A stretch of DNA of 64,000 bases from assembly GCA_900112785.1 (NCBI GenBank), contig FONB01000006.1:1-64000 (forward strand), in the 5' to 3' direction. Positions 18,235 through 28,582 of this stretch are shown in pieces. Below the pieces are notes generated by a model that did not search any database, was not told where the DNA came from, and was given only the letters and a program-made list of their open reading frames with translations. Each line of letters starts with the position of its first letter. The first letter of the stretch is position 1. A program made the position numbers and the translations under genes. The DNA comes from Phytobacter palmae. GTDB lineage: Bacteria; Pseudomonadota; Gammaproteobacteria; Enterobacterales; Enterobacteriaceae.

Positions 18235-18852
18235 TTAACGTTTACTTAGCGCAAGGCGAGTTGCAAAGAGCAAAAATAGCACACCGGTTGTGCGATCCAT
18301 CCAGCGTATAACGGCTTCTTTACGTAAAAATAAAGACAACGGGCGCGTCGCCGCGATTAGCAGAGTTGACCATATGGTTCCCAGCACCACATGAATCATC
18401 ACCAGGCCAAAAGTCCAAATAATGAGAGGCTGCCCATGCGGAATAAACTGCGGCAAAAAAGAGACGTAGAAAATCCCCATTTTCGGATTCAGCACATTGC
18501 CTGACATGCCACGAATAAACCAGTTCTGCTTTTTCTCTTTACCCGCAACAGAGAAAACAGCGGTACGTGGGCGAATGAGCATATTCAGTCCCAGCCAGCA
18601 TAAATAGGCAGCGCCACAATATTTGAGAATGGAGTAGGCCAGTTCCGACACCGCAACTAATGTCCCGAGTCCGAAGGCAACGGCAGCTCCCCAAATGAGA
18701 CAACCGGTATTAATACCGAAGGCGGCTTTAAATGCCTGACTTCGCCCCTCCACCGCGGCAGTACGCAAAATTAGCGCGGTATCGAGACCGGGAGTGAGCG
18801 TCAGGAGTGTCGCGGCAAGGGTAAAAGCAATCAAACTATCGATAACAGACAT
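18235..18852 (-). CDS. LysE/RhtB family amino-acid exporter
   Basis: This 205-residue inner-membrane exporter has about six hydrophobic segments. The family N-terminal motif LTPGLDTALILRTAAVEGRSQAFKAAFGINTG is clear, with the conserved NPKMGIFYVSFLPQF in the middle. Family members export basic amino acids, threonine, homoserine, leucine or cysteine; the substrate here is unknown. It is the first gene of a two-gene unit with the SMR gene. The ATG is preceded by AGGGTGAA. Confidence 0.87.
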   Translation of the reverse strand: MSVIDSLIAFTLAATLLTLTPGLDTALILRTAAVEGRSQAFKAAFGINTGCLIWGAAVAFGLGTLVAVSELAYSILKYCGAAYLCWLGLNMLIRPRTAVFSVAGKEKKQNWFIRGMSGNVLNPKMGIFYVSFLPQFIPHGQPLIIWTFGLVMIHVVLGTIWSTLLIAATRPLSLFLRKEAVIRWMDRTTGVLFLLFATRLALSKR

Positions 18853-18920
18853 TCAGCGTTCACCCTTTAAGTCATAACCAGATAAAAAAACAATGGGCAC
18901 CATAAAGATGCCCTGGACCA

Positions 18921-19094
18921 TCAGAACCCGTAAAAATCAAAAACTAACGCATTACGATGCCGATTAAGGATACATTTTCTTATCGAGTGGATACGCATAT
19001 TGCGACGGGACTGTCCTTCCAGCCAGCGCGCCTTGCGACGACTGGCCTGTCGGGACATACGCCAGCGCCCCACTTCCGTTCTACTACGCTTCAT
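18921..19094 (-). CDS. yciY: Small basic protein YciY
   Basis: This 57-residue, very basic protein begins MKRSRTEVGRWRMSRQAS and is nearly identical to E. coli YciY over its first 45 residues. The function is unknown; the Arg/Lys richness suggests nucleic-acid contact. I chose the ATG at 19094, which gives the E. coli length; the frame is open 20 codons further without similarity. It is transcribed divergently from clsA, as in E. coli. Confidence 0.88.
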   Translation of the reverse strand: MKRSRTEVGRWRMSRQASRRKARWLEGQSRRNMRIHSIRKCILNRHRNALVFDFYGF

Positions 19095-19237
19095 TTTTAC
19101 GACTCTTTCCTGAAACAGAAACCCCATTATAAACCCTGGTCGCCACCAGACCACCCCTTTTCAGCGCCGTTTTTATTTGCCAGATGAGTCCTTATGCGTA
19201 AACTCCTTATATCAGATTTTCAAAAGGATTTTTTGTT

Positions 19238-21062
<1,825 letters not shown>

Positions 21063-21071
21063 GGGTAAAAG

Positions 21072-21097
21072 AAAAGGCTGACTTTCGTCAGCCTTTT
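21072..21097. terminator. Bidirectional terminator between yciU and oppF
   Basis: Eleven pairs (AAAAGGCTGAC/GTCAGCCTTTT) with a TTTC loop lie five bases before the oppF stop; they can serve both convergent units. Confidence 0.9.
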
Positions 21098-21101
21098 TTA
21101 T

Positions 21102-22106
21102 TCAGAGCGGGTCGACCTTAAGACAGGAGACCGCGTGACGGAAGCTGCCTTCGAGAACCGGGCGCGTTTGCGCGCACTCGGGTCCGGCAATCGGACAACG
21201 AGTGCGGAACACGCAGCCCGATGGCGGATTGATTGGCGAAGGCAAATCCCCTTCCAGCAACTGAATCTGCTTGTTCTTTTCCAGATCCGGGTCCGGAATC
21301 GGCACGGCAGACATCAGCGCTTTGGTATAAGGGTGCTGCGGATTATGGTACACCTCGTCATAGGTACCCAGCTCTACAGCATGACCAAGATACATTACCA
21401 GTACACGGTCGGAGATGTGCTTCACCACCGCCAGATCATGGGCGATAAAGATCAGGGACAACCCCATTTCCCGCTGCAGTTTTTGCAGCAAGTTGACCAC
21501 CTGCGCCTGGATAGACACGTCCAGGGCTGAAACCGGTTCGTCACAGATAATCAGCTTCGGTTCGAGGATCAGCGCGCGCGCAATGCCGATACGCTGACAC
21601 TGGCCGCCGGAGAACTCGTGCGGATAGCGGTTAATCAGGTTCGGCAGCAGCCCCACCTTCATCATCATGGCTTTGACGCGGTCACGCACTTCCTGACGCG
21701 GCATTTTCGGATGATACGTTCTCAGCGGTTCCGCAATGATTTCACCAATCGTCATACGCGGGTTCAGAGATGCCAGCGGGTCCTGGAAAATCATCTGGAT
21801 GTCGCTGCGCACATCGCGCCACTCATCGGGCTTCATACCGAGCAAATCTTTGCCCAGCCAGGCCACTTTACCGTCAGTAGCTTTGACCAGACCAATAATC
21901 GCACGGGCAAAGGTCGATTTCCCACAGCCGGACTCGCCCACCACGCCCAGGGTTTCCCCTTCATAGAGACGCAGCGTCACGCCGTCTACCGCTTTCAGTG
22001 TTTTGGATGGCTGCCAGAACCATTGCTTACCGTCTTTTATATCGAAATGAACTTTCAGGTCAGCAATTTCAAGGAGTACTTTTCTTTCTTCTGTCACGGC
22101 ATTCAT
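21102..22106 (-). CDS. oppF: Oligopeptide ABC transporter ATP-binding protein OppF
   Basis: One of two ATPases that power oligopeptide import. Walker [10 protein letters not shown] is near residues 55-63, the ABC signature SGGQCQR near 166, and Walker B LIICDEP near 186. The C-terminal oligopeptide-ABC extension with the cysteine motif ([14 protein letters not shown]) probably binds an iron-sulphur cluster. The length of 334 is standard. The start overlaps the oppD stop (ATGA). It is the last gene of oppABCDF. Confidence 0.97.
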   Translation of the reverse strand: MNAVTEERKVLLEIADLKVHFDIKDGKQWFWQPSKTLKAVDGVTLRLYEGETLGVVGESGCGKSTFARAIIGLVKATDGKVAWLGKDLLGMKPDEWRDVRSDIQMIFQDPLASLNPRMTIGEIIAEPLRTYHPKMPRQEVRDRVKAMMMKVGLLPNLINRYPHEFSGGQCQRIGIARALILEPKLIICDEPVSALDVSIQAQVVNLLQKLQREMGLSLIFIAHDLAVVKHISDRVLVMYLGHAVELGTYDEVYHNPQHPYTKALMSAVPIPDPDLEKNKQIQLLEGDLPSPINPPSGCVFRTRCPIAGPECAQTRPVLEGSFRHAVSCLKVDPL

Positions 22107-23116
22107 ACCAGTTCCTCCACCGGCTTAAAGCAGGCGCGCAAACGTCCCGGGGCAAACTCCTCCAGCGGCGGAGCACTGTTACAGATTTCCATCGCATGCG
22201 GGCAACGGGGCTGGAACGGACACCCTTTCGGCAGCCGCAGCAGGTTCGGCGGGTTACCGGGGATGGTCAACAACTCTTCACCTTCAGCGTCAAGGCGCGG
22301 TACCGCATTGAGCAGGCCGATAGAATACGGATGTGCCGGGTGATAGAACACATCGCGTGCCGCACCATATTCCATGGTGCGGCCAGCGTACATGACCAGC
22401 ACTTTGTCACAGATGCCCGCAACAACACCCAGATCGTGGGTAATCATAATAATGGCGGTGTTGAATTCGCGCTTAAGCTCATTGAGCAACGTCATGATCT
22501 GCGCCTGTACGGTCACATCCAGAGCGGTAGTCGGTTCGTCAGCAATCAGCAGCTTCGGTCGACACATTAGCGCCATGGCAATCATCACTCGCTGACGCAT
22601 CCCGCCGGAGAACTCATGCGGATACATCTTCATACGCTTACGCGCTTCCGGCATTTTCACCGCGTCCAGCATTTTAACCGACTCTTCAAACGCTTCGGCC
22701 TTACTCATGCCTTTATGCAGCATCAGTACTTCCATTAGCTGCTCACCGACCCGCATATATGGATTCAGTGAGGTCATCGGATCCTGGAAAATCATGGAAA
22801 TCTGTTCAGCACGCAGTTTATTCAGCGCATGCTCTGGCAAGTTCAGGATCTCTTTACCATTGAATTTCGCCGAACCACCAATACGGCCATTCGATGCCAG
22901 CAGGCCCATCAGGGCAAATGCGGTTTGAGATTTGCCCGAACCAGACTCACCCACGATCCCCAGCGTCTCACCGGCCCGCAGGCTGAAATTCAGGTCGTTT
23001 ACCGCCGTAACGTCACCGTCAGGGGTTTTAAAAGTCACTCGCAGATCATTAACATCCAGAAGAATGTCCGAATGCTGCTGCGCCTGTGGCGCCAATGAGG
23101 TTTCATGCTTGCTCAC
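22103..23116 (-). CDS. oppD: Oligopeptide ABC transporter ATP-binding protein OppD
   Basis: The second ATPase of the Opp importer, 337 residues. Walker [10 protein letters not shown], signature SGGMRQRV and Walker [13 protein letters not shown] are intact. The C-terminal extension carries [14 protein letters not shown], like OppF. It forms a heterodimer with OppF under the OppB-OppC channel. The start lies 11 bases after oppC, and the stop overlaps the oppF start. Confidence 0.97.
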   Translation of the reverse strand: MSKHETSLAPQAQQHSDILLDVNDLRVTFKTPDGDVTAVNDLNFSLRAGETLGIVGESGSGKSQTAFALMGLLASNGRIGGSAKFNGKEILNLPEHALNKLRAEQISMIFQDPMTSLNPYMRVGEQLMEVLMLHKGMSKAEAFEESVKMLDAVKMPEARKRMKMYPHEFSGGMRQRVMIAMALMCRPKLLIADEPTTALDVTVQAQIMTLLNELKREFNTAIIMITHDLGVVAGICDKVLVMYAGRTMEYGAARDVFYHPAHPYSIGLLNAVPRLDAEGEELLTIPGNPPNLLRLPKGCPFQPRCPHAMEICNSAPPLEEFAPGRLRACFKPVEELV

Positions 23117-23127
23117 AACAGCACTCC

Positions 23128-24036
23128 TTAACGATCTTTCGGGTCGAGGGCATCACGCAAGCCATCGCCGATAAAGTTGAAACAGAACAGCGTCACCACC
23201 AGGAAGCCTGCAGGAAACAGCAGCAACCACGGAGAAACTTCCATCGAGTTGGCACCATCGCTGAGCAAAGCGCCCCAACTGCTTAACGGCTCTTGTGTCC
23301 CCAGACCAAGGAAACTGAGGAATGATTCAAACAGAATCATGCTGGGTACTAACAGCGAGGCATATACCACTACCACGCCCAGTACGTTAGGAACGATATG
23401 ACGAATCACGATATTGCCTGTCGATACACCACCTACCTGAGCCGCTTCGATAAACTCTTTACGTTTCAGACTCAGCGTTTGACCACGGACGATACGCGCC
23501 ATATCCAGCCAGGAAACCATACCGATAGCCACAAAAATGAGCAGAATGTTTTGACCGAAGAATGTCACCAGCAGGATGACGAAGAACATAAACGGGAAAG
23601 AGTTAAGGATCTCAAGCAGACGCATCATCACGGAGTCCACTTTACCGCCGAGGTAACCGGACAGGGATCCGTAAAGGGTGCCAAGGATAACCGCAACCAG
23701 CGCGGCTGCAATACCGACCATCAGCGAAATACGTCCACCAATGGCGACGCGCACCAGCAGATCACGCCCGGATGAATCCGTACCAAAATAGTGCCCTGAG
23801 GTCGTATCAGGGGCGCTGGACATCATGCCCCAGTCCGTATCGAAGTAACTAAACTGCGACAGCATCGGCGCGAGGGTCACGAAGAGTGCGATAAATAATA
23901 AGACAACCAGGCTGGCGACCGCCGCACGGTTGTGCATAAAGCGACGGCGAGCATCCTGCCAGAGACTGCGACCTTCTACTTCCAGTTTTTCACTGAAGTT
24001 TTCCAGCGCCTCGCTGTTTTTTTTACTTAACATCAT
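23128..24036 (-). CDS. oppC: Oligopeptide ABC transporter permease OppC
   Basis: Inner-membrane permease of 302 residues. A cytoplasmic N-terminus (about 1-35) precedes six hydrophobic segments. The EAA coupling loop ([24 protein letters not shown]) contacts the ATPases. It pairs with OppB to form the channel. It is preceded by oppB with a 14-base gap. Confidence 0.96.
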   Translation of the reverse strand: MMLSKKNSEALENFSEKLEVEGRSLWQDARRRFMHNRAAVASLVVLLFIALFVTLAPMLSQFSYFDTDWGMMSSAPDTTSGHYFGTDSSGRDLLVRVAIGGRISLMVGIAAALVAVILGTLYGSLSGYLGGKVDSVMMRLLEILNSFPFMFFVILLVTFFGQNILLIFVAIGMVSWLDMARIVRGQTLSLKRKEFIEAAQVGGVSTGNIVIRHIVPNVLGVVVVYASLLVPSMILFESFLSFLGLGTQEPLSSWGALLSDGANSMEVSPWLLLFPAGFLVVTLFCFNFIGDGLRDALDPKDR

Positions 24037-24050
24037 GGCGTACTCCAGTG

Positions 24051-24971
24051 TTAATAACGAATTTTCGGATCGATAACGGCATACAGCACATCAACAATCG
24101 CGTTAAATAAAATAGTCAATGTCCCTACCAGTATGGTCAAACTTAATACCAGCGAGTAATCACGGTTTAATGCGCCATTCACAAATAGCTGACCGATACC
24201 CGGCAAACCGTAAATCGTTTCGATAACCATTGAACCGGTGATAATACCAACGAAGGCAGGCCCCATATAGGAAAGCACAGGTAATAATGCGGGTTTGAGC
24301 GCATGACGGAAAATAATGCGCCGCATCGGTAAACCTTTCGCCCGTGCGGTACGAATAAAGTTAGAATGCAGCACCTCAATCATCGAGCCACGCGTTATAC
24401 GCGCAATGCTGGCGATATAAGCCAGAGACAATGCGACCATTGGCAGAATCATGAATTTTGGCGCGCCGCCATTCCATCCCCCGGCGGGTAACCATTTAAG
24501 CGTGATAGCGAAAATCATCACCAACAGCGGTGCGACAACGAAGCTTGGTATGACAACCCCGGTCATCGCCAGCCCCATCACGGAATAGTCCCATTTGGTA
24601 TTTTGTTTCAGCGCGGCGATGACGCCTGCACTCACGCCAAAAATCACCGCCAGTAAAAACGCCGCAGCGCCTAACTTCGCGGAAACAGGGAAGCTGGCAG
24701 CGACCAGATCATTCACCGTGTAATCTTTATATTTAAATGACGGCCCGAAGTCGCCGTGCGCAAGCTGTTTCAGATAGCTGGCGTATTGGGTCAGAATCGG
24801 ATCGTTCAGATGGTATTTCGCTTCGATATTCGCCATTACTTCTGGCGGCAGCGTACGCTCACCGGTAAAAGGACTACCCGGCGCAAGACGCATCATAAAG
24901 AATGAGATCGTGATAAGAATAAATAGCGTCGGAATCGCTTCCAGACAGCGACGTAGGATAAATTTCAACAT
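24051..24971 (-). CDS. oppB: Oligopeptide ABC transporter permease OppB
   Basis: Inner-membrane permease of 306 residues, almost identical to E. coli OppB. Six hydrophobic segments are present, and the EAA loop reads NFIRTARAKGLPMRRIIFRHALKPALLPV. The ATG at 24971 gives MLKFILRRCLEAIPT; the open frame upstream runs into the intergenic gap and is not similar to the family. It starts 84 bases after the oppA stop. Confidence 0.96.
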   Translation of the reverse strand: MLKFILRRCLEAIPTLFILITISFFMMRLAPGSPFTGERTLPPEVMANIEAKYHLNDPILTQYASYLKQLAHGDFGPSFKYKDYTVNDLVAASFPVSAKLGAAAFLLAVIFGVSAGVIAALKQNTKWDYSVMGLAMTGVVIPSFVVAPLLVMIFAITLKWLPAGGWNGGAPKFMILPMVALSLAYIASIARITRGSMIEVLHSNFIRTARAKGLPMRRIIFRHALKPALLPVLSYMGPAFVGIITGSMVIETIYGLPGIGQLFVNGALNRDYSLVLSLTILVGTLTILFNAIVDVLYAVIDPKIRY

Positions 24972-25055
24972 TGCCCGTACCTTCTGGCCTGTGCCTTTGT
25001 AGTGCGATGAAATAAGACACTGTGGGGCAGGATTACCCTGCCCCACTCATTGCCA

Positions 25056-26687
25056 TTAATGCTTGATAATATACAAGTTTTTAACGTAGATATTATCCAT
25101 CGGGTCTTTACCGGTATAACCACCCACCCACGGTTTCACCAGACGGGCGTTCACGTAGTAATACACCGGGACGATCGCAGAGTCTTTATCAAGCTGCTGT
25201 TCGGCTTTGGTGTAGAGCTCGGTGCGTTGCGCTTCGTCGGTCACTTGCAGCGTGTCGGCAATCAGCTTATCAAATGCCGGGCTCTTATAGTGCGCGGTAT
25301 TGTTAGAGCTGTCAGACAGCATGGTATTCAGGAAGGATGTCGGTTCGTTATAGTCTGCACACCAGCCTGCACGCGCCACATCAAAGGTGCCCTGATGACG
25401 GCTGTCAAGGAAGGTTTTCCACTCCTGGTTCTCCAGCTTGACGTCCACACCCAGGTTTTTCTTCCAGATAGAAGCAACGGCAATAGCCAGTTTTTTGTGC
25501 AAGTCAGATGTGTTGTACAGCAGGTTGAAGGTCAGCGGCTTGTCAGCCGTGTAACCTGCTTCTGCCAGCAATTTTTTCGCTTCTGCGTTACGTTTATCTT
25601 GTGACCACTTGAACCATTCCGGCTCAACCAGTTTTGCGCCGTCAGTATATGGCGGAGTGTAGCTGTAAGCTGGCAAGTCGCCCTGGTTTTTCACTTTGTT
25701 GACGATAATGTCACGATCAAGAGCCAGTTTCAGCGCAGTACGAACGCGTACATCAGTGAATGGCGCTTTCTGGTTGTTGATTTCGTAGTAATAAGTACAC
25801 AGATATGGGTCAACGTGGACTTCTTTTGGAATTTCTTGTTTCAGTTTCTGGAACAGTTCAATCGGCATGTTGTTATAGGTCATGTCGATTTCACCGCTGC
25901 GATAGCGGTTAACGTCAGTCACTTCTGAGGAAATAGGCAGATAAGTAACCTGGTTAATTACCGTTTTTGCGTTGTCCCAGTAATTGGTATTACGCTCAAG
26001 CACGATACGTTCGTTGACCACCCAATCTTTCAGTTTGTACGCGCCGTTAGTCACGATGTTCGCGGGCTGGGTCCATTTGTCGCCGAATTTCTCGACAACG
26101 TTTTTCGGAACCGGGGAGACGGAAGGGTGTACCAACAATTTGTAGAAGTAAGGAACGGGTTCGCTCAGCGTAACTTCAAATGTATTGTCATCAAGCGCCT
26201 TTACACCCAGGTCTGAGGTTGGCTTTTTACCGGCGATGATGTCATCGATATTTGCAATGTGACCATATTGCAGGTAGCTGGCGTAGGGAGATGCAGTTTT
26301 TGGGTCTGCCAGACGCTGCCAGCTATAAACGAAGTCATGTGCCGTAACCGGCGAGCCATCGGACCATTTTGCATCTTTACGTAGATGGAAGGTCCAGACT
26401 TTAAAATCTTTGTTTTCCCACTTTTCAGCAACGCCAGCGCTCGGATGGCCTTCAACGTCAGAGACTAACAGGCCTTCAAACAAATCGCGGCTGACGTTTG
26501 ATTCCGGCACACCTTCGATTTTGTGCGGGTCAAGTGATTGTACTTCTGAACCATTATTACGAACCAGCGTTTGCTTCTCTGCCAGTTGAACACCTGCAGG
26601 AACATCAGCCGCCATGGCTACATTACCTGCAATTAGCGCGGAGAGAATTCCAGCCGCTACGAGACTTTTTTTTGTGATGATGGACAT
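25056..26687 (-). CDS. oppA: Periplasmic oligopeptide-binding protein OppA
   Basis: This abundant periplasmic receptor binds peptides of two to five residues and delivers them to OppBCDF. The signal peptide is residues 1-26, ending AMA before ADVPAGVQLA. The SBP_bac_5 fold follows with RDLFEGLLVSDVEGHPSAGVAEKWE and the C-terminal PVYYYVNARLVKPWVGGY. The ATG at 26687 with GGAG upstream gives 543 residues, as in E. coli; the frame stays open for 135 more codons but that is untranslated leader. The A/C-rich bases around the ribosome site fit repression by the small RNA GcvB. Confidence 0.96.
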   Translation of the reverse strand: MSIITKKSLVAAGILSALIAGNVAMAADVPAGVQLAEKQTLVRNNGSEVQSLDPHKIEGVPESNVSRDLFEGLLVSDVEGHPSAGVAEKWENKDFKVWTFHLRKDAKWSDGSPVTAHDFVYSWQRLADPKTASPYASYLQYGHIANIDDIIAGKKPTSDLGVKALDDNTFEVTLSEPVPYFYKLLVHPSVSPVPKNVVEKFGDKWTQPANIVTNGAYKLKDWVVNERIVLERNTNYWDNAKTVINQVTYLPISSEVTDVNRYRSGEIDMTYNNMPIELFQKLKQEIPKEVHVDPYLCTYYYEINNQKAPFTDVRVRTALKLALDRDIIVNKVKNQGDLPAYSYTPPYTDGAKLVEPEWFKWSQDKRNAEAKKLLAEAGYTADKPLTFNLLYNTSDLHKKLAIAVASIWKKNLGVDVKLENQEWKTFLDSRHQGTFDVARAGWCADYNEPTSFLNTMLSDSSNNTAHYKSPAFDKLIADTLQVTDEAQRTELYTKAEQQLDKDSAIVPVYYYVNARLVKPWVGGYTGKDPMDNIYVKNLYIIKH

Positions 26688-27408
26688 TGTGTTGATACTC
26701 CACTCATTATAATTACTGACATTAATGCCAGCCTGTTTTTCCCCTGAGGGGGCCTGTACAGCGCAGGAGCTTATGGCTGCTGTCAGGCATCGTTTACTGC
26801 TTGCTATCACCGACTTTATTTCTACAAGCCGCTCGGATGGCGCCCTTACGTCGATATCGTATACGTCTCCCCTGTCGAGACGTTTGTTTCTTTTGCCGGA
26901 CGAGATTTTTATTTGAAAATAATTCTCATCTGCGCGTATTCTTATTGCAAATATAGGGCCGGAAAGTACCAAATGGCCCATTACGTCGCCAATACAATTT
27001 GCAAATTTGTTAACTAATTCTCTTTTATTAGCGCTTTTATCCGCGTAACAAGAACGCCCGAACATGCTTAAAGAAAAAATTAGTCTTTTCAATCAGTCAG
27101 ATAGATAATAATTCGTCGTTGTTGTAACATTCGCAATGAGATTGCGCGTTTTTTGCACAAAAAATCAACATTCGATTATTATCTAGCACATTTGTCTGCC
27201 TGAGCGACGAAATTACTAATATCATTTCAATTATCTGACAGCAAGCCCCAGAGTATCGTGTGAGGGAAATAACAGTGTTGATGGATGAATTTATCGCCAG
27301 ATGGCAATGTAACGAAATGTAATTAGTTGAAATTAAAGAGCTTATTTAAAGCATGTTGATTTATTATATTTATGGTTTTTTCTGACTTTAGTTATATGAT
27401 TTGCTGAT
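26688..27408. promoter_or_regulatory. Long AT-rich leader and promoter region of oppA
   Basis: About 720 bases without a gene. The first 20 bases upstream of oppA (GGAGTATCAACACAATG around the start) are A/C-rich, as expected for a GcvB target. A compact hairpin CGCAAT-GAG-ATTGCG lies at 27132-27146 and is followed on the plus strand by a T-run. Several stretches are strongly AT-rich, suiting H-NS or Lrp binding. I could not fix the promoter. Confidence 0.5.
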
Positions 27409-27440
27409 AATGCTGCGCTTCCAACGCTCTGCGCAGCATT
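27409..27440. terminator. Hairpin downstream of ychE
   Basis: Ten perfect pairs (AATGCTGCGC/GCGCAGCATT) with a 12-base loop lie 19 bases past the ychE stop. The T-rich tail (ATTTT) is on the plus-strand side, so its role as the ychE terminator is uncertain. Confidence 0.5.
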
Positions 27441-27458
27441 ATTTTCACCGCAAGCAAG

Positions 27459-28106
27459 TTAATGCAGTAAGCCCGGAAATATTCCTTTTACACCTGCAAC
27501 GATAAATTCAATACCCAGCGCCATCAGCAATAAGCCCATGATACGGGTGATCACGTTAATCCCGGTTTGGCCAAGAAGACGCACCAGCCAGGGGGCGATG
27601 CGAAACACGCCCCATGAACAAAAAGCAAAAAGGGCTATCGCGACTGAGAATCCAGCAAGATATTCTACGCTGTGATAGCGCGTCCCCCAGACAATGGTTG
27701 AACTGATTGCACCCGGCCCCGCCATTAAAGGTAAGGCTAGCGGCACAACGCCAATACTCTCTCTGATCGCTGTTTCTGATTTCTCCTGCTTATTCTGTTT
27801 ATCTTCGCCCAGCTTACCGCTGATCATCGACATCGCGATGGTTACTACCAGGATCCCCCCGGCGATACGAAACGAGTCAATCGAAATACCGAACAACTGC
27901 AGAATCGCATCCCCCAGAAAAAGCGACGTCCAGAGAATGATGGCAACAGAAAGGTTCGCGGTCAGATTAGTTTTATTCCGCGCCCCGGCAGTTTGATAGC
28001 TGGTCATACTGATAAAGACAGGAATAATACCGATGGGGTTTACCAGCGCGAAAAGGCCGATGAAAAACTTAAACCAGGTTGGAAAGTCAAACAGTGTTTG
28101 AGTCAC
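27459..28106 (-). CDS. ychE: MarC-family inner membrane protein YchE
   Basis: This 215-residue protein has six hydrophobic segments and is nearly identical to E. coli YchE. The MarC-family motifs FALVNPIGIIPVFISMT and LPLMAGPGAISSTIVWGTR are present. No transport substrate is established. I chose a GTG at 28106 (MTQTLFDFPTWFK): GGAG lies six bases upstream and the length equals that of E. coli. The frame is open to a TTG at 28133 without a ribosome site. Confidence 0.92.
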   Translation of the reverse strand: MTQTLFDFPTWFKFFIGLFALVNPIGIIPVFISMTSYQTAGARNKTNLTANLSVAIILWTSLFLGDAILQLFGISIDSFRIAGGILVVTIAMSMISGKLGEDKQNKQEKSETAIRESIGVVPLALPLMAGPGAISSTIVWGTRYHSVEYLAGFSVAIALFAFCSWGVFRIAPWLVRLLGQTGINVITRIMGLLLMALGIEFIVAGVKGIFPGLLH

Positions 28107-28582
28107 AGAGTGCTCCGCAGCAGTGCAAGGCAAAGAGTTAAAAAGTACAGAAACAATAAGACCCTGCTAAATATACGATTATTTGCAGCACAACTCACCC
28201 TAAATCCTGTCATATTCCCTACATCCTGGCATGTTATGCATTTGTACTAATTATGATAATGTTAGCTAGCGCCGCCCTTTTATCATTAACATTTGATACA
28301 AATGCCCAAAAATAGCCTGCTGAAAGGTGTCAGCTTTGCTGTAACTTGATTTAGATCACGTAATCGGTACTCAGAAGTGAGTACTCTTGGAGACGTCATC
28401 AGGGAGTAGAACCATCTGTTTTAATGATGTTTCGTTGAGGCTCTTTCAGTAAATCAGTTAGGTTGGGCATGGCGATAACTACTTGTTTTTCTGTAATTTA
28501 CGCAACCTGCACCCGGTCTGTCTATACTGTCGTTTCGGACAGCTGGTTTACTAAAAGAGTTTAACATTATCAGGAGAGCATT
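28107..28582. promoter_or_regulatory. adhE upstream region
   Basis: This long intergenic region separates ychE from adhE. The adhE leader in E. coli is long, is controlled by Cra, Fis, NarL and RpoS, and its translation needs RNase III processing; a region of similar size fits the same control. AGGAG lies before the adhE ATG. I could not place individual sites with confidence. Confidence 0.5.
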
